Assembly: GCF_014196835.1 (NCBI RefSeq)
Contig: NZ_JACIEK010000001.1
Span: forward strand, 558,001 to 622,000
Direction: 5' to 3'
DNA from: Aureimonas pseudogalii
GTDB taxonomy: Bacteria; Pseudomonadota; Alphaproteobacteria; Rhizobiales; Rhizobiaceae
Length of the DNA stretch: 64,000 nt
A program made the translations under genes and the position numbers. Shown one piece after another: positions 1 to 10,340 of the stretch. The notes below the pieces were generated by a model that saw nothing but the letters and a program-made list of their open reading frames with translations, was not told where the DNA came from and did not search any database. Every line of letters begins with the position of its first letter. The stretch's first letter is position 1.

Positions 1-1
1 C

Positions 2-1483
2 CTCGGCAAGAGCTTCGCCGGAATGACGGCGCTCGCCGGCGTCGACCTGACCCTGCGCGCCGGCGAGATCCACGCCCTGCTCGGCGAGAACGGCGCGGGC
101 AAGTCCACCCTCATCAAGACGCTGACCGGCGTCTACCGGCGCGACGGCGGCACGATCCGCCTCGCCGGCACCGAGATCCATCCCGCCGACAGCCGCGAGG
201 CGCAGTCGCTTGGCATCGGCACCGTCTACCAGGAGGTCAATCTCCTGCCGAACCTCTCGGTCGCCGAGAACCTCTTCCTCGGCCGCCAGCCCATGCGTTT
301 CGGCTTCACCGACGGGCGCACCATGCGCCGGCGCTCGGCCGAACTCCTCGCCAGCTACGGGCTCGACGTCGATCCCGCCGCGACGCTCGGCCAGCTCTCC
401 GTCGCCGTGCAGCAGCTCGTCGCCATCATTCGCGCCGTCGACGTCTCCGGCAAGGTGCTGATCCTCGACGAGCCCACCGCCAGCCTCGACGCCGCCGAGG
501 TCGAGACGCTGTTCGCCGCCATGCGGCGGCTTCGCGACCAGGGCCTCGCCATCCTCTTCGTCACCCACTTCCTCGATCAGGTGTTCGCGGTGTGCGACCG
601 CGCCACGGTGCTGCGCAACGGCCGGCTGGTCGGCGAGCGCGCCATCAAGGAGACCTCGCAGATGGAGATCGTCACGATGATGCTCGGCCGCGAGCTCACC
701 GAGGCGGTGTCCCATCCGGTGCGCGCCGCCGCCCCGGACGGCCCGCCGCGCGTCGCCTTTCGCGGCTTCGGCCGCAAGCGCTCGGTCGAGCCCTTCGATC
801 TCGAGATCCGCCCCGGCGAGGCCGTGGGCGTCGCGGGGCTCCTCGGCTCGGGCCGCACCGAGACCGCCCGCCTCGTTTTCGGCGCCGACCGCGCCGATAC
901 GGGCGAAGCGCTGGTCGACGGCAAGCCCGTGCGCCTTACCAACCCGCGCGCGGCCATCCAGGCGGGCTTCGGCTACTGCCCGGAGGAGCGCAAGGTCGAG
1001 GGCATCGTCGGCGATCTCTCGGTGCGCGAGAACATCATCCTGGCGCTGCAGGCCCGGCGCGGCTGGACCAAGCCGCTGCCTATGCGCGAGCAGGTGCGCA
1101 TCGCCGACCGCTTCGTGAAGGCGCTGGACATCCGCACCACCGACATCGAAAAGCCGATCAAGCTCCTGTCGGGCGGCAACCAGCAGAAGGCGATCCTCGC
1201 CCGCTGGCTCGCCACCGAGCCGACCTTCCTCATCCTCGACGAGCCGACCCGCGGCATCGACGTCGGTGCCCATGCCGAGATCGTGCGCCTCATCGAGTCG
1301 CTCTGCGCCGACGGGATGGCGATGCTCGTCATCTCCTCCGAGCTCGAGGAGATCACCACCTATTCCAGCCGCGTGCGCGTGCTTCGCGACCGCCGCCATC
1401 TCGGCGACCTCACGGGCGACGAGATCAATCCCGCCGCGATCATGCGAACGATCGCCGGCACCGACGCTCCGGCTCGCGCATGA
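2..1483 (+). CDS. ytfR: Sugar ABC transporter ATP-binding protein, YtfR-like (5' end outside window)
   Basis: This is the ATPase of a carbohydrate importer (RbsA/MglA/YtfR family), made of two nucleotide-binding domains in one chain. The frame is already open at base 2 and encodes the usual K-S-F-x-G lead-in before the first in-window ATG at 23, so the true start lies upstream. Counting from that ATG, Walker A GENGAGKST is at residues 21-29, followed by Walker B LILDEPTASLD. The second half has the degenerate P-loop GLLGSGRTE typical of this family, a clean LSGGNQQ signature and LILDEPTRGID. The stop overlaps the next permease by ATGA. The choice of YtfR over other sugar ATPases rests mainly on the neighbouring permeases, especially YjfF. 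Family certain, substrate inferred. Confidence 0.93.
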   Translation, partial: LGKSFAGMTALAGVDLTLRAGEIHALLGENGAGKSTLIKTLTGVYRRDGGTIRLAGTEIHPADSREAQSLGIGTVYQEVNLLPNLSVAENLFLGRQPMRFGFTDGRTMRRRSAELLASYGLDVDPAATLGQLSVAVQQLVAIIRAVDVSGKVLILDEPTASLDAAEVETLFAAMRRLRDQGLAILFVTHFLDQVFAVCDRATVLRNGRLVGERAIKETSQMEIVTMMLGRELTEAVSHPVRAAAPDGPPRVAFRGFGRKRSVEPFDLEIRPGEAVGVAGLLGSGRTETARLVFGADRADTGEALVDGKPVRLTNPRAAIQAGFGYCPEERKVEGIVGDLSVRENIILALQARRGWTKPLPMREQVRIADRFVKALDIRTTDIEKPIKLLSGGNQQKAILARWLATEPTFLILDEPTRGIDVGAHAEIVRLIESLCADGMAMLVISSELEEITTYSSRVRVLRDRRHLGDLTGDEINPAAIMRTIAGTDAPARA

Positions 1484-2526
1484 TTCTCTCCCGTCTTCGC
1501 CCCGCCCTGCCGCAGATCCTGGCGCTCGCCGCGGTGCTGTCAGCCAACTGGCTGGTGTTTCCCGGCTTCTTCGACCTCGCGCTTCGCGGCGAGCGGCTCT
1601 ACGGGCCGCTGGTCGACGTCCTCAACCGCGGCGCGCCGGTGATGCTGCTCGCCATCGGCATGACGCTGGTCATCGCCACCAAGGGCGTCGATCTCTCCGT
1701 CGGCGCCACGATGGCGATCTCGGGCGCGGTGGCCGCCACCCTCACCGTCGCGGGTTATCCCGTGCCGCTGGTGCTGCTGGCGGCCCTCGGCGTCGGCCTC
1801 GTCTGCGGCCTGTGGAACGGCTTCCTCGTCGCCGTCCTCGACATCCAGCCGATCATCGCCACCCTCATCCTCATGGTCGCGGGCCGCGGCATCGCCCAGC
1901 TCGTCACCTCCGGCACCATCGTCACCTTCAACGATCCCGTGCTCTTCTTCATCGGCGGCGGCTCGTTCCTCGGCCTGCCGATGCCCGTGGTGATCGCCTT
2001 CGCGGTGGCGCTTCTCGCCATCCTCCTCGTGCGCCGCACCGCGCTCGGCCTTCTCATCGAGGCCACCGGCATCAACCGGCGCGCCTCGGCGCTGGCGGGC
2101 ATCGATGCCAAGGCCATGCTGATCGCCGCCTACGTGACCTCGGGCCTCTGCGCCTCGGTGGCGGGCGTCATCGCGGCCGCCGACATCCGCGGCGCCGACG
2201 CCAACAATGCCGGCCTCTGGCTGGAGCTCGACGCCATCCTCGCCGTCGTCATCGGCGGCACCTCGCTGATGGGCGGGCGCTTCTCGATCCTCCTGTCGCT
2301 CGTCGGCGCCCTCATCATCCAGGCGATGAACACCGGGATTCTCCTCTCGGGCTTCCCGCCGGAAATGAACCTCATCCTCAAGGCCGTGTTGATCGCGGCG
2401 ATCCTCGTGCTGCAGTCGCCGGCCTTCGCCCAGCTCGCGAGCGCCTTCCGCTCCGCCCCGCCGCCGCCGGGCCGGCCCGCGCCGCCGCTCGTTCCCACCG
2501 CCCGCGGCGAGGTTTCCGGCCGATGA
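1480..2526 (+). CDS. ytfT: Sugar ABC transporter permease, YtfT-like
   Basis: A 348-residue integral membrane permease of the BPD_transp_2 (ribose/galactofuranose) family, the first of two permeases in this importer. It is strongly hydrophobic and has the family motif LAIGMTLVIATKGVDLSVGA near residue 55 and VIGGTSLMGG near residue 255. The start is the ATG that overlaps the ATPase stop (ATGA). An open frame extends much further upstream, but that part only shadows the ATPase gene. The C terminus carries a Pro-rich tail (PPPPGRPAPP), a mild oddity. It should pair with the YjfF-like permease to form the membrane channel. Order and family match ytfR-ytfT-yjfF of E. coli, where the system imports galactofuranose. 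Confidence 0.92.
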   Translation: MILSRLRPALPQILALAAVLSANWLVFPGFFDLALRGERLYGPLVDVLNRGAPVMLLAIGMTLVIATKGVDLSVGATMAISGAVAATLTVAGYPVPLVLLAALGVGLVCGLWNGFLVAVLDIQPIIATLILMVAGRGIAQLVTSGTIVTFNDPVLFFIGGGSFLGLPMPVVIAFAVALLAILLVRRTALGLLIEATGINRRASALAGIDAKAMLIAAYVTSGLCASVAGVIAAADIRGADANNAGLWLELDAILAVVIGGTSLMGGRFSILLSLVGALIIQAMNTGILLSGFPPEMNLILKAVLIAAILVLQSPAFAQLASAFRSAPPPPGRPAPPLVPTARGEVSGR

Positions 2527-3485
2527 ACGCCCGCTTCCTGCCGCTTGCCGTCACCGTCGGCGTCTTCGCGCTCGCCTTCGCGCTGTCCTCGATCCAGTTC
2601 CCGGCGATCCTCACCACCCGCGTCGCCGCCAATCTCCTCACCGACAACGCCTTTCTCGGCGTCATCGCGGTCGGCATGACCTTCGTGATCCTGTCCGGCG
2701 GCATCGATCTCTCCGTCGGCTCCGTCGTCGCCTTCACCGGCGTCTTCCTCGCCGTCACCATCCGCGACGGCGCGCACCCCTATCTGATGATCCCGGCGAT
2801 CCTCGCCATCGCGGCCGTCTTCGGCGCCGGCATGGGCGCGATGATCCACTATCTGCAGACCCCGCCCTTCATCGTCACGCTCGCCGGCATGTTCCTGGCA
2901 CGCGGCGGCTGCTACCTGCTCACCACCGAATCCGTGCCGATCGACCATCCCGCCTTCGACGCCCTCAAGCAGCTCTACTGGGTGATCCCCTCCGGCGGGC
3001 GCCTCACCTTCGTGGCCATGGTGATGCTCGCCGTCTTCGCCCTCGGCATGATCGTCGCCCACAAGACGCGGTTCGGCACCTATGTCTACGCGCTCGGCGG
3101 CGACCGCACCTCGGCCGAGCTGATGGGCGTGCCCGTCGCCCGCGTCACGATCGGCATCTACGCCCTGTCGAGCCTGCTGGCCGGCGTCGCGGGCGTCGTC
3201 TTCGCCCTCTACACCTCGTCGGGCTATTCGCTCGCCACCGTCGGCGTCGAGCTCGACGCCATCGCCGCCGTGGTCATCGGCGGCACCCTCCTCACCGGCG
3301 GCGTCGGCTTCGTCGCGGGCACATTCGTCGGCGTCCTCATCTCCGGCCTCATCCAGACCTACATCGTCTTCGACGGCACCCTCTCCTCCTGGTGGACGAA
3401 GATCGCCATCGGCCTCCTCCTCTTCGCCTTCATCACCCTGCAGCGCGGCCTGACCAAACGCACCAGCCTCGCCGCCTCGGCCTGA
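2523..3485 (+). CDS. yjfF: Sugar ABC transporter permease, YjfF-like
   Basis: The second permease (320 residues) of the galactofuranose-type importer. From memory it resembles E. coli YjfF over most of its length: LLTDNAFLGVIAVGMTFVIL, GGIDLSVGS, FIVTLAGMF, VELDAIAAVVIGGTLL and YIVFDGTLSSWWTKIAIG are recognisable family blocks. About eight to ten hydrophobic segments are visible. The ATG at 2523 overlaps the ytfT stop (ATGA), indicating translational coupling. No substrate-binding protein is visible, because it would lie upstream of the window. This is the last gene of its operon; a decayed gene fragment follows after about 70 bases. Confidence 0.94.
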   Translation: MNARFLPLAVTVGVFALAFALSSIQFPAILTTRVAANLLTDNAFLGVIAVGMTFVILSGGIDLSVGSVVAFTGVFLAVTIRDGAHPYLMIPAILAIAAVFGAGMGAMIHYLQTPPFIVTLAGMFLARGGCYLLTTESVPIDHPAFDALKQLYWVIPSGGRLTFVAMVMLAVFALGMIVAHKTRFGTYVYALGGDRTSAELMGVPVARVTIGIYALSSLLAGVAGVVFALYTSSGYSLATVGVELDAIAAVVIGGTLLTGGVGFVAGTFVGVLISGLIQTYIVFDGTLSSWWTKIAIGLLLFAFITLQRGLTKRTSLAASA

Positions 3486-3557
3486 GGCCGTTCTTGCGCG
3501 TCACCGCCTTGGCGCGTGCCGTGCGATGGGCACTGAAGGCTCGGCACGGCGGTCGAA

Positions 3558-3915
3558 TCCACGAGTCGGCTACTGGTCCGGCAATATCGGAGCGAGATCG
3601 AACGGCTGGGGAAATTCGCGGGTTCGATCCCCGAAGGGGTGATCTCGGAGGCGTTCCAGGATCTCCTGAAGTCCTGGTCGCGCCAGAACGGCCTGCATTT
3701 CATCAGCCAGTACGAATTCGCCCCGCCGCAGAAGAATCACATCCGTTCGGACGGCACGATCCTGCACGATCTGCGCGTGCCGCTGGCAAATGGCAGACCA
3801 AGGACAGGGGCGACGATCTCGACGTCGAGATCAAGAAGAAGCTGGCCAAGGCCACCCGCAGGACGACATCGTCTTCGAGAACTCGGTGACGGCCGTTCTC
3901 ATCCAGAACCGCAGC
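3558..3915 (+). pseudogene. Remnant resembling the N-terminal part of a type ISP restriction-modification enzyme
   Basis: About 120 codons of protein-like sequence remain, but they need three reading frames. The first block (to about 3785) reads through IERLGKF, EGVISEAFQDLLKSW and HDLRVPL. A second block in another frame reads KDRGDDLDVEIKKKLAK, and a third reads GHPQDDIVFENSVTAVLIQN. These blocks in this order resemble the N-terminal nuclease-like region of large helicase/N6-methylase (type ISP) restriction enzymes, recalled from family knowledge and not searched. At least two frameshifts and loss of everything downstream show it is dead. From 3916 to 4117 I see no gene. Confidence 0.6.
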
Positions 3916-4117
3916 GTCCGGCGTCGTCGCGCCGCGCGCTGGCGCATCCCGGTCTTGCGCATCCGCCGGACTGGCTCGTGCGAACCCACGATGCAGGTGG
4001 CGCCCGCGAGAGGCGCGGCTTCGCCGTAGCGCCCGATCCCGAGGCCTTCATGATCCGGCGGACCGGCACCGCGTATCGGACAGCCGATGGATGGCCGCTC
4101 AGTCAGGCCGTTCGTCC

Positions 4118-5020
4118 TCAGCCGAGCGCCTGCGTCGCGACCGCGTAGGTTCGCGGGATCCCCGGTTTCGGCGCGCCGATCCCGTTGCCGCCGAGCGCCA
4201 TGGTGGTGACCGTGTCGTAGACCGAGAGACCGCATTCGGCGAGGAAGGCGAAGAAGGCGCCGTCGCGCTCGCGCGTGTCGAGGCGCAGGAACCGGCCGGC
4301 CTTGTCGACGGCATGCGGCCGCACGACGGCGATCGCATCCGCGTCGGTTGACGCGACGACCGGACCGATCACGTGGCCTCGTCCGAACCGTCGGCAGAGC
4401 GCGAAGGCCTCGATCCGTCCGTCCCGGACGAGGGCGACGCCCTTGGACACGTCCAGGAGCTTGGCCAGAAGCGCCGCGCGGCCGGCGCCGAACGCCTGCG
4501 CGTCGAGGTCGGCGAGCGCCGGGAAATCGCTCGCCTCGATGCTCCGCAGCGCAGCGCCCGGCGGCAGGGGCCCGTCCGGCGGGCGCTGCGCCACGGCATG
4601 GCACTGATAGAGGGTCGCCTCGGGCTGGAATCCGAGGGACAGGTAGAGCCGGCGCGCGGCGCTCGTCGCGTTCAGGCCGAAGACGCGGGGGCCGGCGTCC
4701 TGCATCACATGGTCCATCATCCAGCGGGCGGTGCCGAAGGTCTGCAGGCGCGGCGAGGTGATGACCATGCCGATCGTGGCGAAGTCGCGCTCGTAGGGGA
4801 ACCACATGGCCGAGCCGACGGGCCGGCCGATCTCGTCCTGCAGGACGATGCCGCGCCCGACCTTCAACAGGAACTGCCAGTCCTCCGCCCGGTGCGGCCA
4901 GCGAACGCCGATCGAATGGGCGTGAAGCACCTCGATCGGCACCTCGGCGATATCGGTCGCGGTCAGCTCGAAACTGTCAAGATGAAGGATGGTCGGCTTC
5001 GTCACGATCTCCCCTTCCAT
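4118..5020 (-). CDS. GNAT-family acetyltransferase with C-terminal YitH-type domain
   Basis: A 300-residue two-domain protein. The N-terminal half (about 15-130) looks like a GNAT fold: a WPHRAEDW block, then a beta-strand MVITSP and a degenerate acetyl-CoA loop LQTFGTARWMM, then the NATSAARRLYLSLGF segment that ends most GNAT domains. The C-terminal half resembles the second acetyltransferase-like domain of YitH/Acetyltransf_18 proteins. A longer open frame starts at 5104. I chose the ATG at 5018-5020 because AAGGAAGA lies just upstream; a GTG seven codons further in is also possible. It is a paralogue of the protein at 14173-15015 (shared WPHR-EDW, SRGIV/GRGIV, LYxxLGF). Substrate unknown. 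Divergent from the argE-like gene. Confidence 0.8.
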   Translation of the reverse strand: MEGEIVTKPTILHLDSFELTATDIAEVPIEVLHAHSIGVRWPHRAEDWQFLLKVGRGIVLQDEIGRPVGSAMWFPYERDFATIGMVITSPRLQTFGTARWMMDHVMQDAGPRVFGLNATSAARRLYLSLGFQPEATLYQCHAVAQRPPDGPLPPGAALRSIEASDFPALADLDAQAFGAGRAALLAKLLDVSKGVALVRDGRIEAFALCRRFGRGHVIGPVVASTDADAIAVVRPHAVDKAGRFLRLDTRERDGAFFAFLAECGLSVYDTVTTMALGGNGIGAPKPGIPRTYAVATQALG

Positions 5021-5093
5021 GGGGCTCTTCCTTGCCGCAGGGCAGCGCGCCTCCAACGCAGCCGGCGATAGAGTGCCGCATCGCACGCCATAG

Positions 5094-5153
5094 AGTCTGC
5101 TCAAGATGGCGGTCTTTCGAAACTTTCCACCGCCGCTCGCCCAGACTTCGGCA
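5094..5153. promoter_or_regulatory. Candidate operator elements shared with the 16.4-kb control region
   Basis: The divergent control region between the GNAT gene and the argE-like gene contains AGTCTGCTCAAGA (5094-5106) and AGACTTCGGCA (5143-5153). Both strings recur at 16431-16451 upstream of the ABC substrate-binding protein, where they overlap into a perfect inverted repeat. A TTTCGAAA palindrome (5115-5122) lies between them here. The repetition is directly visible. That they bind a common regulator is inference. Confidence 0.45.
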
Positions 5154-5242
5154 ATCGCGAACGCCGTGCACCGCTAGTCTGTGGCGCAGGGGCGACACTG
5201 CGCCGCCGACCGTGGCCGGCCAGCGCGACGATGGGGAGCGCC

Positions 5243-6367
5243 ATGACACCGGAAGAGATCCTCGCCCGCCTCGTCGGGTTTCCCTCGGTGGTCGGGCGTG
5301 CGAACGGCGAGATCGTCGCCTTCGTGCGCGACGTCTGCGAGGTGGCGGGCGCGAGCGTCGCCGTGTTGCCGGGGCCGGAAGGCGACCGCGCCAATCTCTT
5401 CGCCACGATCGGCCCGCGCGACGTGCCGGGCGTCGTGCTGTCCGGTCACATGGACGTCGTGCCCGCCGGGGAACCCGGCTGGTCCAGCGATCCCTTCACG
5501 CTCCGGCGGGAGGGCGAGCGGCTCTACGGGCGCGGCACCAGCGACATGAAGGGCTTTCTCGCCGCCGTTCTGGCGGCCCTTCCCCGGCTCGCCGCGGTGA
5601 AGCTGGCCAAGCCGATCCATCTCGCCTTCTCCTATGACGAGGAAGCGGGTTGTCGAGGTGCGCCCCATCTCATCGCCGCGCTGCCCAGCCTCTGTGCCAC
5701 GCCCGAAGCCTGCATCGTCGGCGAGCCGAGCGGGCTCCGGGCGATCCGCGCCCACAAGGGCAAGGCCGCGGCGCGGATCGGGATTGGCGGGCGTTCGGGT
5801 CATTCCTCCCGGCCCGATCTCGGCCTCAACGCCATCCATGCCATGGCCGAGGTGCTGACGGCGGCGCAGGAGCAGGCGGACCTCCTGTCGAAGGGCCCCT
5901 TCGATCCACGGTTCGCGCCGCCCTACTCCTCCCTTCAGGTTGGAACGCTCCGGGGCGGTCAGGCCCTCAACATCATTCCCGACGCCTGCACGGCCGAGAT
6001 CGAGGCTCGCGCCGTCGCGGGCGTCGATCCGCTCGGTCTTCTCCAGCCCGTGCGCGCCGCGGCCATGGCGCTGGTCGAACGCGGCTTCTCGGTGGATTGG
6101 GACGTGCTCAGCCACTACCCTGCTCTGTCGCTCGACGAGGACGCACCGCTCGCCCGCCTGCTGGAAGACCTCACGGGCAAGGTTCCGCTCGCCGCCGTCA
6201 GCTACGGCACGGAGGCCGGGCTCTATCAGGCGGCGGGCATTGCCTCGATCATCTGTGGGCCGGGCGACATCGCACGGGCGCACAAGGCCGACGAATATAT
6301 CGAGGCGGGAGAACTCGCGGCGGCCGTCGCCCTCGTCGAGGCGTTCGGCGAACGGCTCTGCGCATGA
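5243..6367 (+). CDS. ArgE-type deacylase (M20 metallopeptidase family)
   Basis: A 374-residue M20-family zinc hydrolase, closest in pattern to acetylornithine deacetylase (ArgE). Metal and catalytic motifs are all present: SGHMDVVP (His69, Asp71), [10 protein letters not shown] (Asp101), the Glu pair in YDEEAG (133-134), and a C-terminal HKADEYIE carrying the last metal His. The start is the ATG at 5243, preceded by GGGGAG at ideal spacing; an in-frame ATG at 5231 has no such site. In this catabolic setting it probably removes an acyl group from an imported N-acyl amino compound and need not serve arginine biosynthesis, so I give no gene symbol. Its stop overlaps the next gene (ATGA). Confidence 0.88.
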   Translation: MTPEEILARLVGFPSVVGRANGEIVAFVRDVCEVAGASVAVLPGPEGDRANLFATIGPRDVPGVVLSGHMDVVPAGEPGWSSDPFTLRREGERLYGRGTSDMKGFLAAVLAALPRLAAVKLAKPIHLAFSYDEEAGCRGAPHLIAALPSLCATPEACIVGEPSGLRAIRAHKGKAAARIGIGGRSGHSSRPDLGLNAIHAMAEVLTAAQEQADLLSKGPFDPRFAPPYSSLQVGTLRGGQALNIIPDACTAEIEARAVAGVDPLGLLQPVRAAAMALVERGFSVDWDVLSHYPALSLDEDAPLARLLEDLTGKVPLAAVSYGTEAGLYQAAGIASIICGPGDIARAHKADEYIEAGELAAAVALVEAFGERLCA

Positions 6368-7287
6368 CCTTTCTCTTCAACTCCGACGCCGCGCGCGGCG
6401 CGATCTTCGCCGACGAGTTCGCCGTCGCGCTGCCGGATCTTCCCTTCGCGCAAGGGGCAGCCGGCGTCGATCCGGAGACGGTGCGCTACCTCATCACCTG
6501 GAAGGCGCCGGAGGACATCGCGCGCTACCGGAACCTCGAAATCCTCTTCTCCATCGGGGCCGGCATCGAACAGTTCAGCGGTGCGCTCCTGCCACCCGGC
6601 GTGAAGCTCGTGCGCATGGTCGAGGACGGGATCGTGCGCATGATGCAGGAATATGCGACGCTCGGCGTGCTCGCCCTCCACCGGGATCTGCCGGCCTATC
6701 TTCGCCAGCAGAACCGCGCCGAATGGGCGGCCCGTCCCGCCCGTCAGGCGGGAGAGCGCCGCGTCGGCCTGCTCGGTCTCGGCCAGCTCGGGCTGGCCGT
6801 CATCGAGCGGCTGAAGCCCTTCGGCTTTCCGCTGGCCGGCTGGAGCCGGACGCCGCGCGAGATCGCGGGTGTCGAATGCTTCGCCGGTCCGGCCGGCCTG
6901 CCCGGCTTCCTCGCGCGGACCGACATTCTCGTCTGCCTTCTGCCGTTGACGCCGGAAACGCGCGGCATTCTGGGCGCCGACCTCTTCGCCGCGCTGCCCG
7001 AGGGCGCAGGCCTCGTCCATGCCGGGCGTGGCGGCCATCTCGACACCCCGGCGCTTCTCGCCGCGCTCAACGGGGGACGGCTTTCCGCCGCCATGCTCGA
7101 CGTCACCGACCCCGAGCCGCTGCCGGCCGGGCATCCGCTCTGGCGCCATCCCTGCGTGATCCTGACGCCGCATGTGGCGAGCGTCACGCAGCCCGTCACG
7201 GCGGCCCGGGCCGTCATCGACAACATCCGCCGCCACGAGGCCGGGCTCGACCCGATCGGCCTCGTCGATCCCGTCCGCTTCTATTGA
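6364..7287 (+). CDS. D-isomer-specific 2-hydroxyacid dehydrogenase, glyoxylate/hydroxypyruvate reductase A-like
   Basis: A 307-residue NAD(P)-dependent 2-hydroxyacid dehydrogenase. The Rossmann motif GLLGLGQLG is near residue 137. The catalytic residues sit in the expected order: Arg in HAGRGGHLD, Glu in DVTDPEPLP and His in LTPHVASVT. The N-terminal catalytic half and total length fit the GhrA branch, which reduces glyoxylate and hydroxypyruvate and has relatives acting on other 2-keto acids. The ATG overlaps the stop of the deacylase gene, so the two are probably made together. A 26-base gap separates it from the cupin. Exact substrate not predictable from sequence alone. Confidence 0.87.
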   Translation: MTFLFNSDAARGAIFADEFAVALPDLPFAQGAAGVDPETVRYLITWKAPEDIARYRNLEILFSIGAGIEQFSGALLPPGVKLVRMVEDGIVRMMQEYATLGVLALHRDLPAYLRQQNRAEWAARPARQAGERRVGLLGLGQLGLAVIERLKPFGFPLAGWSRTPREIAGVECFAGPAGLPGFLARTDILVCLLPLTPETRGILGADLFAALPEGAGLVHAGRGGHLDTPALLAALNGGRLSAAMLDVTDPEPLPAGHPLWRHPCVILTPHVASVTQPVTAARAVIDNIRRHEAGLDPIGLVDPVRFY

Positions 7288-7313
7288 AGCCGAGCCTTCG
7301 AAGGATCCGTTCC

Positions 7314-7667
7314 ATGTCGCTTCTCCTCACCATCGATACCGATCCGACGACCGCGCCTCGGGAATCGAAGGCCATGCCGGAACGGCTGATCTCCGGCGAT
7401 CCCAGCTTCAGGACCTGGGCGCAGGACGTCTCGCAGGGCGAGCGCACGCACACCGGCGTCTGGCAGGCGACGCCGGGCGAGACGCGCTCGATCAAGGGCG
7501 AGAGCTTCGAATATTGCCACATCCTGGAGGGCGTCATCGAGCTCGTCGAGGACGGCCACGAGCCCCGCCGCTTCCAGGCGGGCGATATGTTCGTGATGAA
7601 GCCCGGCTTCACCGGCATCTGGCGCACGATCGAGACGGTCAAGAAGATCTACGTCACCGTCTACTGA
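7314..7667 (+). CDS. Small cupin-domain protein (Cupin_3/DUF861-type)
   Basis: A 117-residue single-cupin protein. The first cupin motif region reads GESFEYCHILEGVIELVEDG, and the second reads FQAGDMFVMKPGFTGIW. The block ending in TVKKIYVTVY is characteristic of the DUF861 (EutQ/ureidoglycolate-like) cupins that often sit beside DAO-type flavin oxidases and aldehyde dehydrogenases in amine catabolic clusters. The first motif lacks the full His-x-His pattern, so metal binding and catalysis are doubtful. Start at the ATG at 7314; an alternative in-frame ATG lies at 7374. No specific function can be assigned. Confidence 0.78.
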   Translation: MSLLLTIDTDPTTAPRESKAMPERLISGDPSFRTWAQDVSQGERTHTGVWQATPGETRSIKGESFEYCHILEGVIELVEDGHEPRRFQAGDMFVMKPGFTGIWRTIETVKKIYVTVY

Positions 7668-7708
7668 GCGGCCGGACGCGACACAATCCACCGCGCGACT
7701 TCAGGCAA

Positions 7709-7726
7709 ACGAGGCGAAACCCTCGT
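7709..7726 (+). other. Short hairpin in the gap before the aldehyde dehydrogenase
   Basis: ACGAGG and CCTCGT form a perfect 6-bp stem around CGAAAC in the 135-base gap between the cupin and the aldehyde dehydrogenase. There is no T-tract, so it is not a convincing terminator. It may modulate read-through or be chance. Confidence 0.25.
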
Positions 7727-7802
7727 GTCCCCTCGCCGAAGAGCGGAAGCTGCGCCGGGGCGGGCGCTATCCTCGATGCCGAACCCGTCCGCAGGATCGT
7801 CC

Positions 7803-9266
7803 ATGACACTCTCCTTCGACCCCGACAGCATCGCTCTGCCGCATGGCCATTTCATCGGCGGGCGGCTCGTGCCGGCCGAGGGCGTCATTCCCATGCACCG
7901 CCCCTCGGACGGCGTCGCCTATGCCGCCTGCCCCGTCGCGGACGGCGCGCTGGTGGACGAGGCGGTGGCGGCCGGCGAGAAGGCGCTTCGCGACAGCGGC
8001 TGGGACGAGGTTCGTCCGCGCGAGCGCACGCGCGCGCTCCAGCGCTGGGCCGATCTGATCGAGGTGAACGCCGAGCCGCTCGCGCAGCTGGAAGCGCTGT
8101 CCTCCACGCGGCCGGTCGGCCAACTCGTCGCCGGCGACATCGCGGTGACGGCCGAGCAGATCCGCTTCTTCGCCGAATTCGCCGACAAGGAATGCGACGC
8201 GCTGGTGCCGACCGACGAGAACAGCCTCGGCATGGTCATGAGCGAACCCTACGGCGTCGTCGGCGCAATCACGCCCTGGAACTTCCCGCTGTCCATGGCG
8301 GGCTGGAAGCTCGGGCCGGCGCTCGCCGCCGGCAATGCCGTGGTGCTGAAGCCCTCGGAAATGACGCCCTTCTCGACGCTGCGGCTGGCCGAGCTGTCGG
8401 TGGAGGCGGGCCTTCCCCCCGGCCTCGTCAACATCGTCCTCGGCGACGGACCGACCACGGGCAGCGCCATCACCGGCCATGCCGGCATCGGCAAGGTCAG
8501 TTTCACCGGCTCTACGGCGGCAGGCTCGGCGATCATGGCGAACGTCGCGCGCACCGGCGTCAAGCCGATGACGCTGGAGCTCGGCGGCAAGAGCCCGCAG
8601 GTCGTCTTCGCCGATGCCGACCTCGCCAAGGCCGCTCAGGCGGTGGCGGGGGGCGTCCTCTCCAACGCCGGACAGGCCTGCGTCGCCGGCACGCGGCTGA
8701 TCGTGGAGGAGAGCGTCGCCGAGGCGCTGGTCGCCGAGATCCGGCGGCATATGGCGGCGATCCGGCCGGGTCCGACCTGGGACGCGCGCACGCAGTATTC
8801 GCCGATCATCTCGGAGCGGCAGATCGCACGGATCGAAGCCCTCGTGGACGCCTCCGTCGCGGCCGGCGCCCAGTCCCTCTGCGGCGGAACGCGCCTCGAG
8901 CGCGAAGGCTACTTCTACGCCCCGACGCTGCTCGGCGGGCTGGAGGCGACATCGCCCGCGCTGACCGAGGAGATCTTCGGCCCGGTCCTGACGCTCCAGA
9001 CCTTCCGCACCGAGGAGGAGGCGTTGGCGCTGGCCGATCATCCGACCTACGGCCTCGCCGCCGGTCTCTTCACCCGCGACCTCTCGCGCGCCCTGCGCCT
9101 CACGCGAAAGCTGCAGGCCGGCACGGTCTGGGTCAACCGCTTCGGCCGCTCGCGGGATCACATCCTGCCGACGGGCGGCTACAAGCAGAGCGGCATCGGC
9201 AAGGATCTCGGCCGCGAGGCCTATCATGCCAACCGGCGCTCCAAGAGCGTCCTGATCGGCCTGTGA
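7803..9266 (+). CDS. NAD(P)-dependent aldehyde dehydrogenase
   Basis: A 487-residue aldehyde dehydrogenase of normal length. Landmarks are TPWNFPLSM (oxyanion/active-site Asn), LKPSEMTPF, FTGSTAAG, catalytic base Glu259 in LELGGKSP, nucleophile Cys293 in NAGQACVAGTR, and EEIFGPVLTL. The ATG at 7803 was preferred over an upstream frame start at 7725, because conserved sequence begins only after it. It is one of two aldehyde dehydrogenases here; its partner at 10341 is frameshifted. Placed between the cupin and tartrate dehydrogenase, it probably oxidises an amino- or hydroxy-aldehyde made by one of the flavin oxidases or the aminotransferase. Confidence 0.93.
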   Translation: MTLSFDPDSIALPHGHFIGGRLVPAEGVIPMHRPSDGVAYAACPVADGALVDEAVAAGEKALRDSGWDEVRPRERTRALQRWADLIEVNAEPLAQLEALSSTRPVGQLVAGDIAVTAEQIRFFAEFADKECDALVPTDENSLGMVMSEPYGVVGAITPWNFPLSMAGWKLGPALAAGNAVVLKPSEMTPFSTLRLAELSVEAGLPPGLVNIVLGDGPTTGSAITGHAGIGKVSFTGSTAAGSAIMANVARTGVKPMTLELGGKSPQVVFADADLAKAAQAVAGGVLSNAGQACVAGTRLIVEESVAEALVAEIRRHMAAIRPGPTWDARTQYSPIISERQIARIEALVDASVAAGAQSLCGGTRLEREGYFYAPTLLGGLEATSPALTEEIFGPVLTLQTFRTEEEALALADHPTYGLAAGLFTRDLSRALRLTRKLQAGTVWVNRFGRSRDHILPTGGYKQSGIGKDLGREAYHANRRSKSVLIGL

Positions 9267-9276
9267 GGAGCACCCC

Positions 9277-10320
<1,044 letters not shown>

Positions 10321-10340
10321 CCTTTCAGGAGAGAACCACC

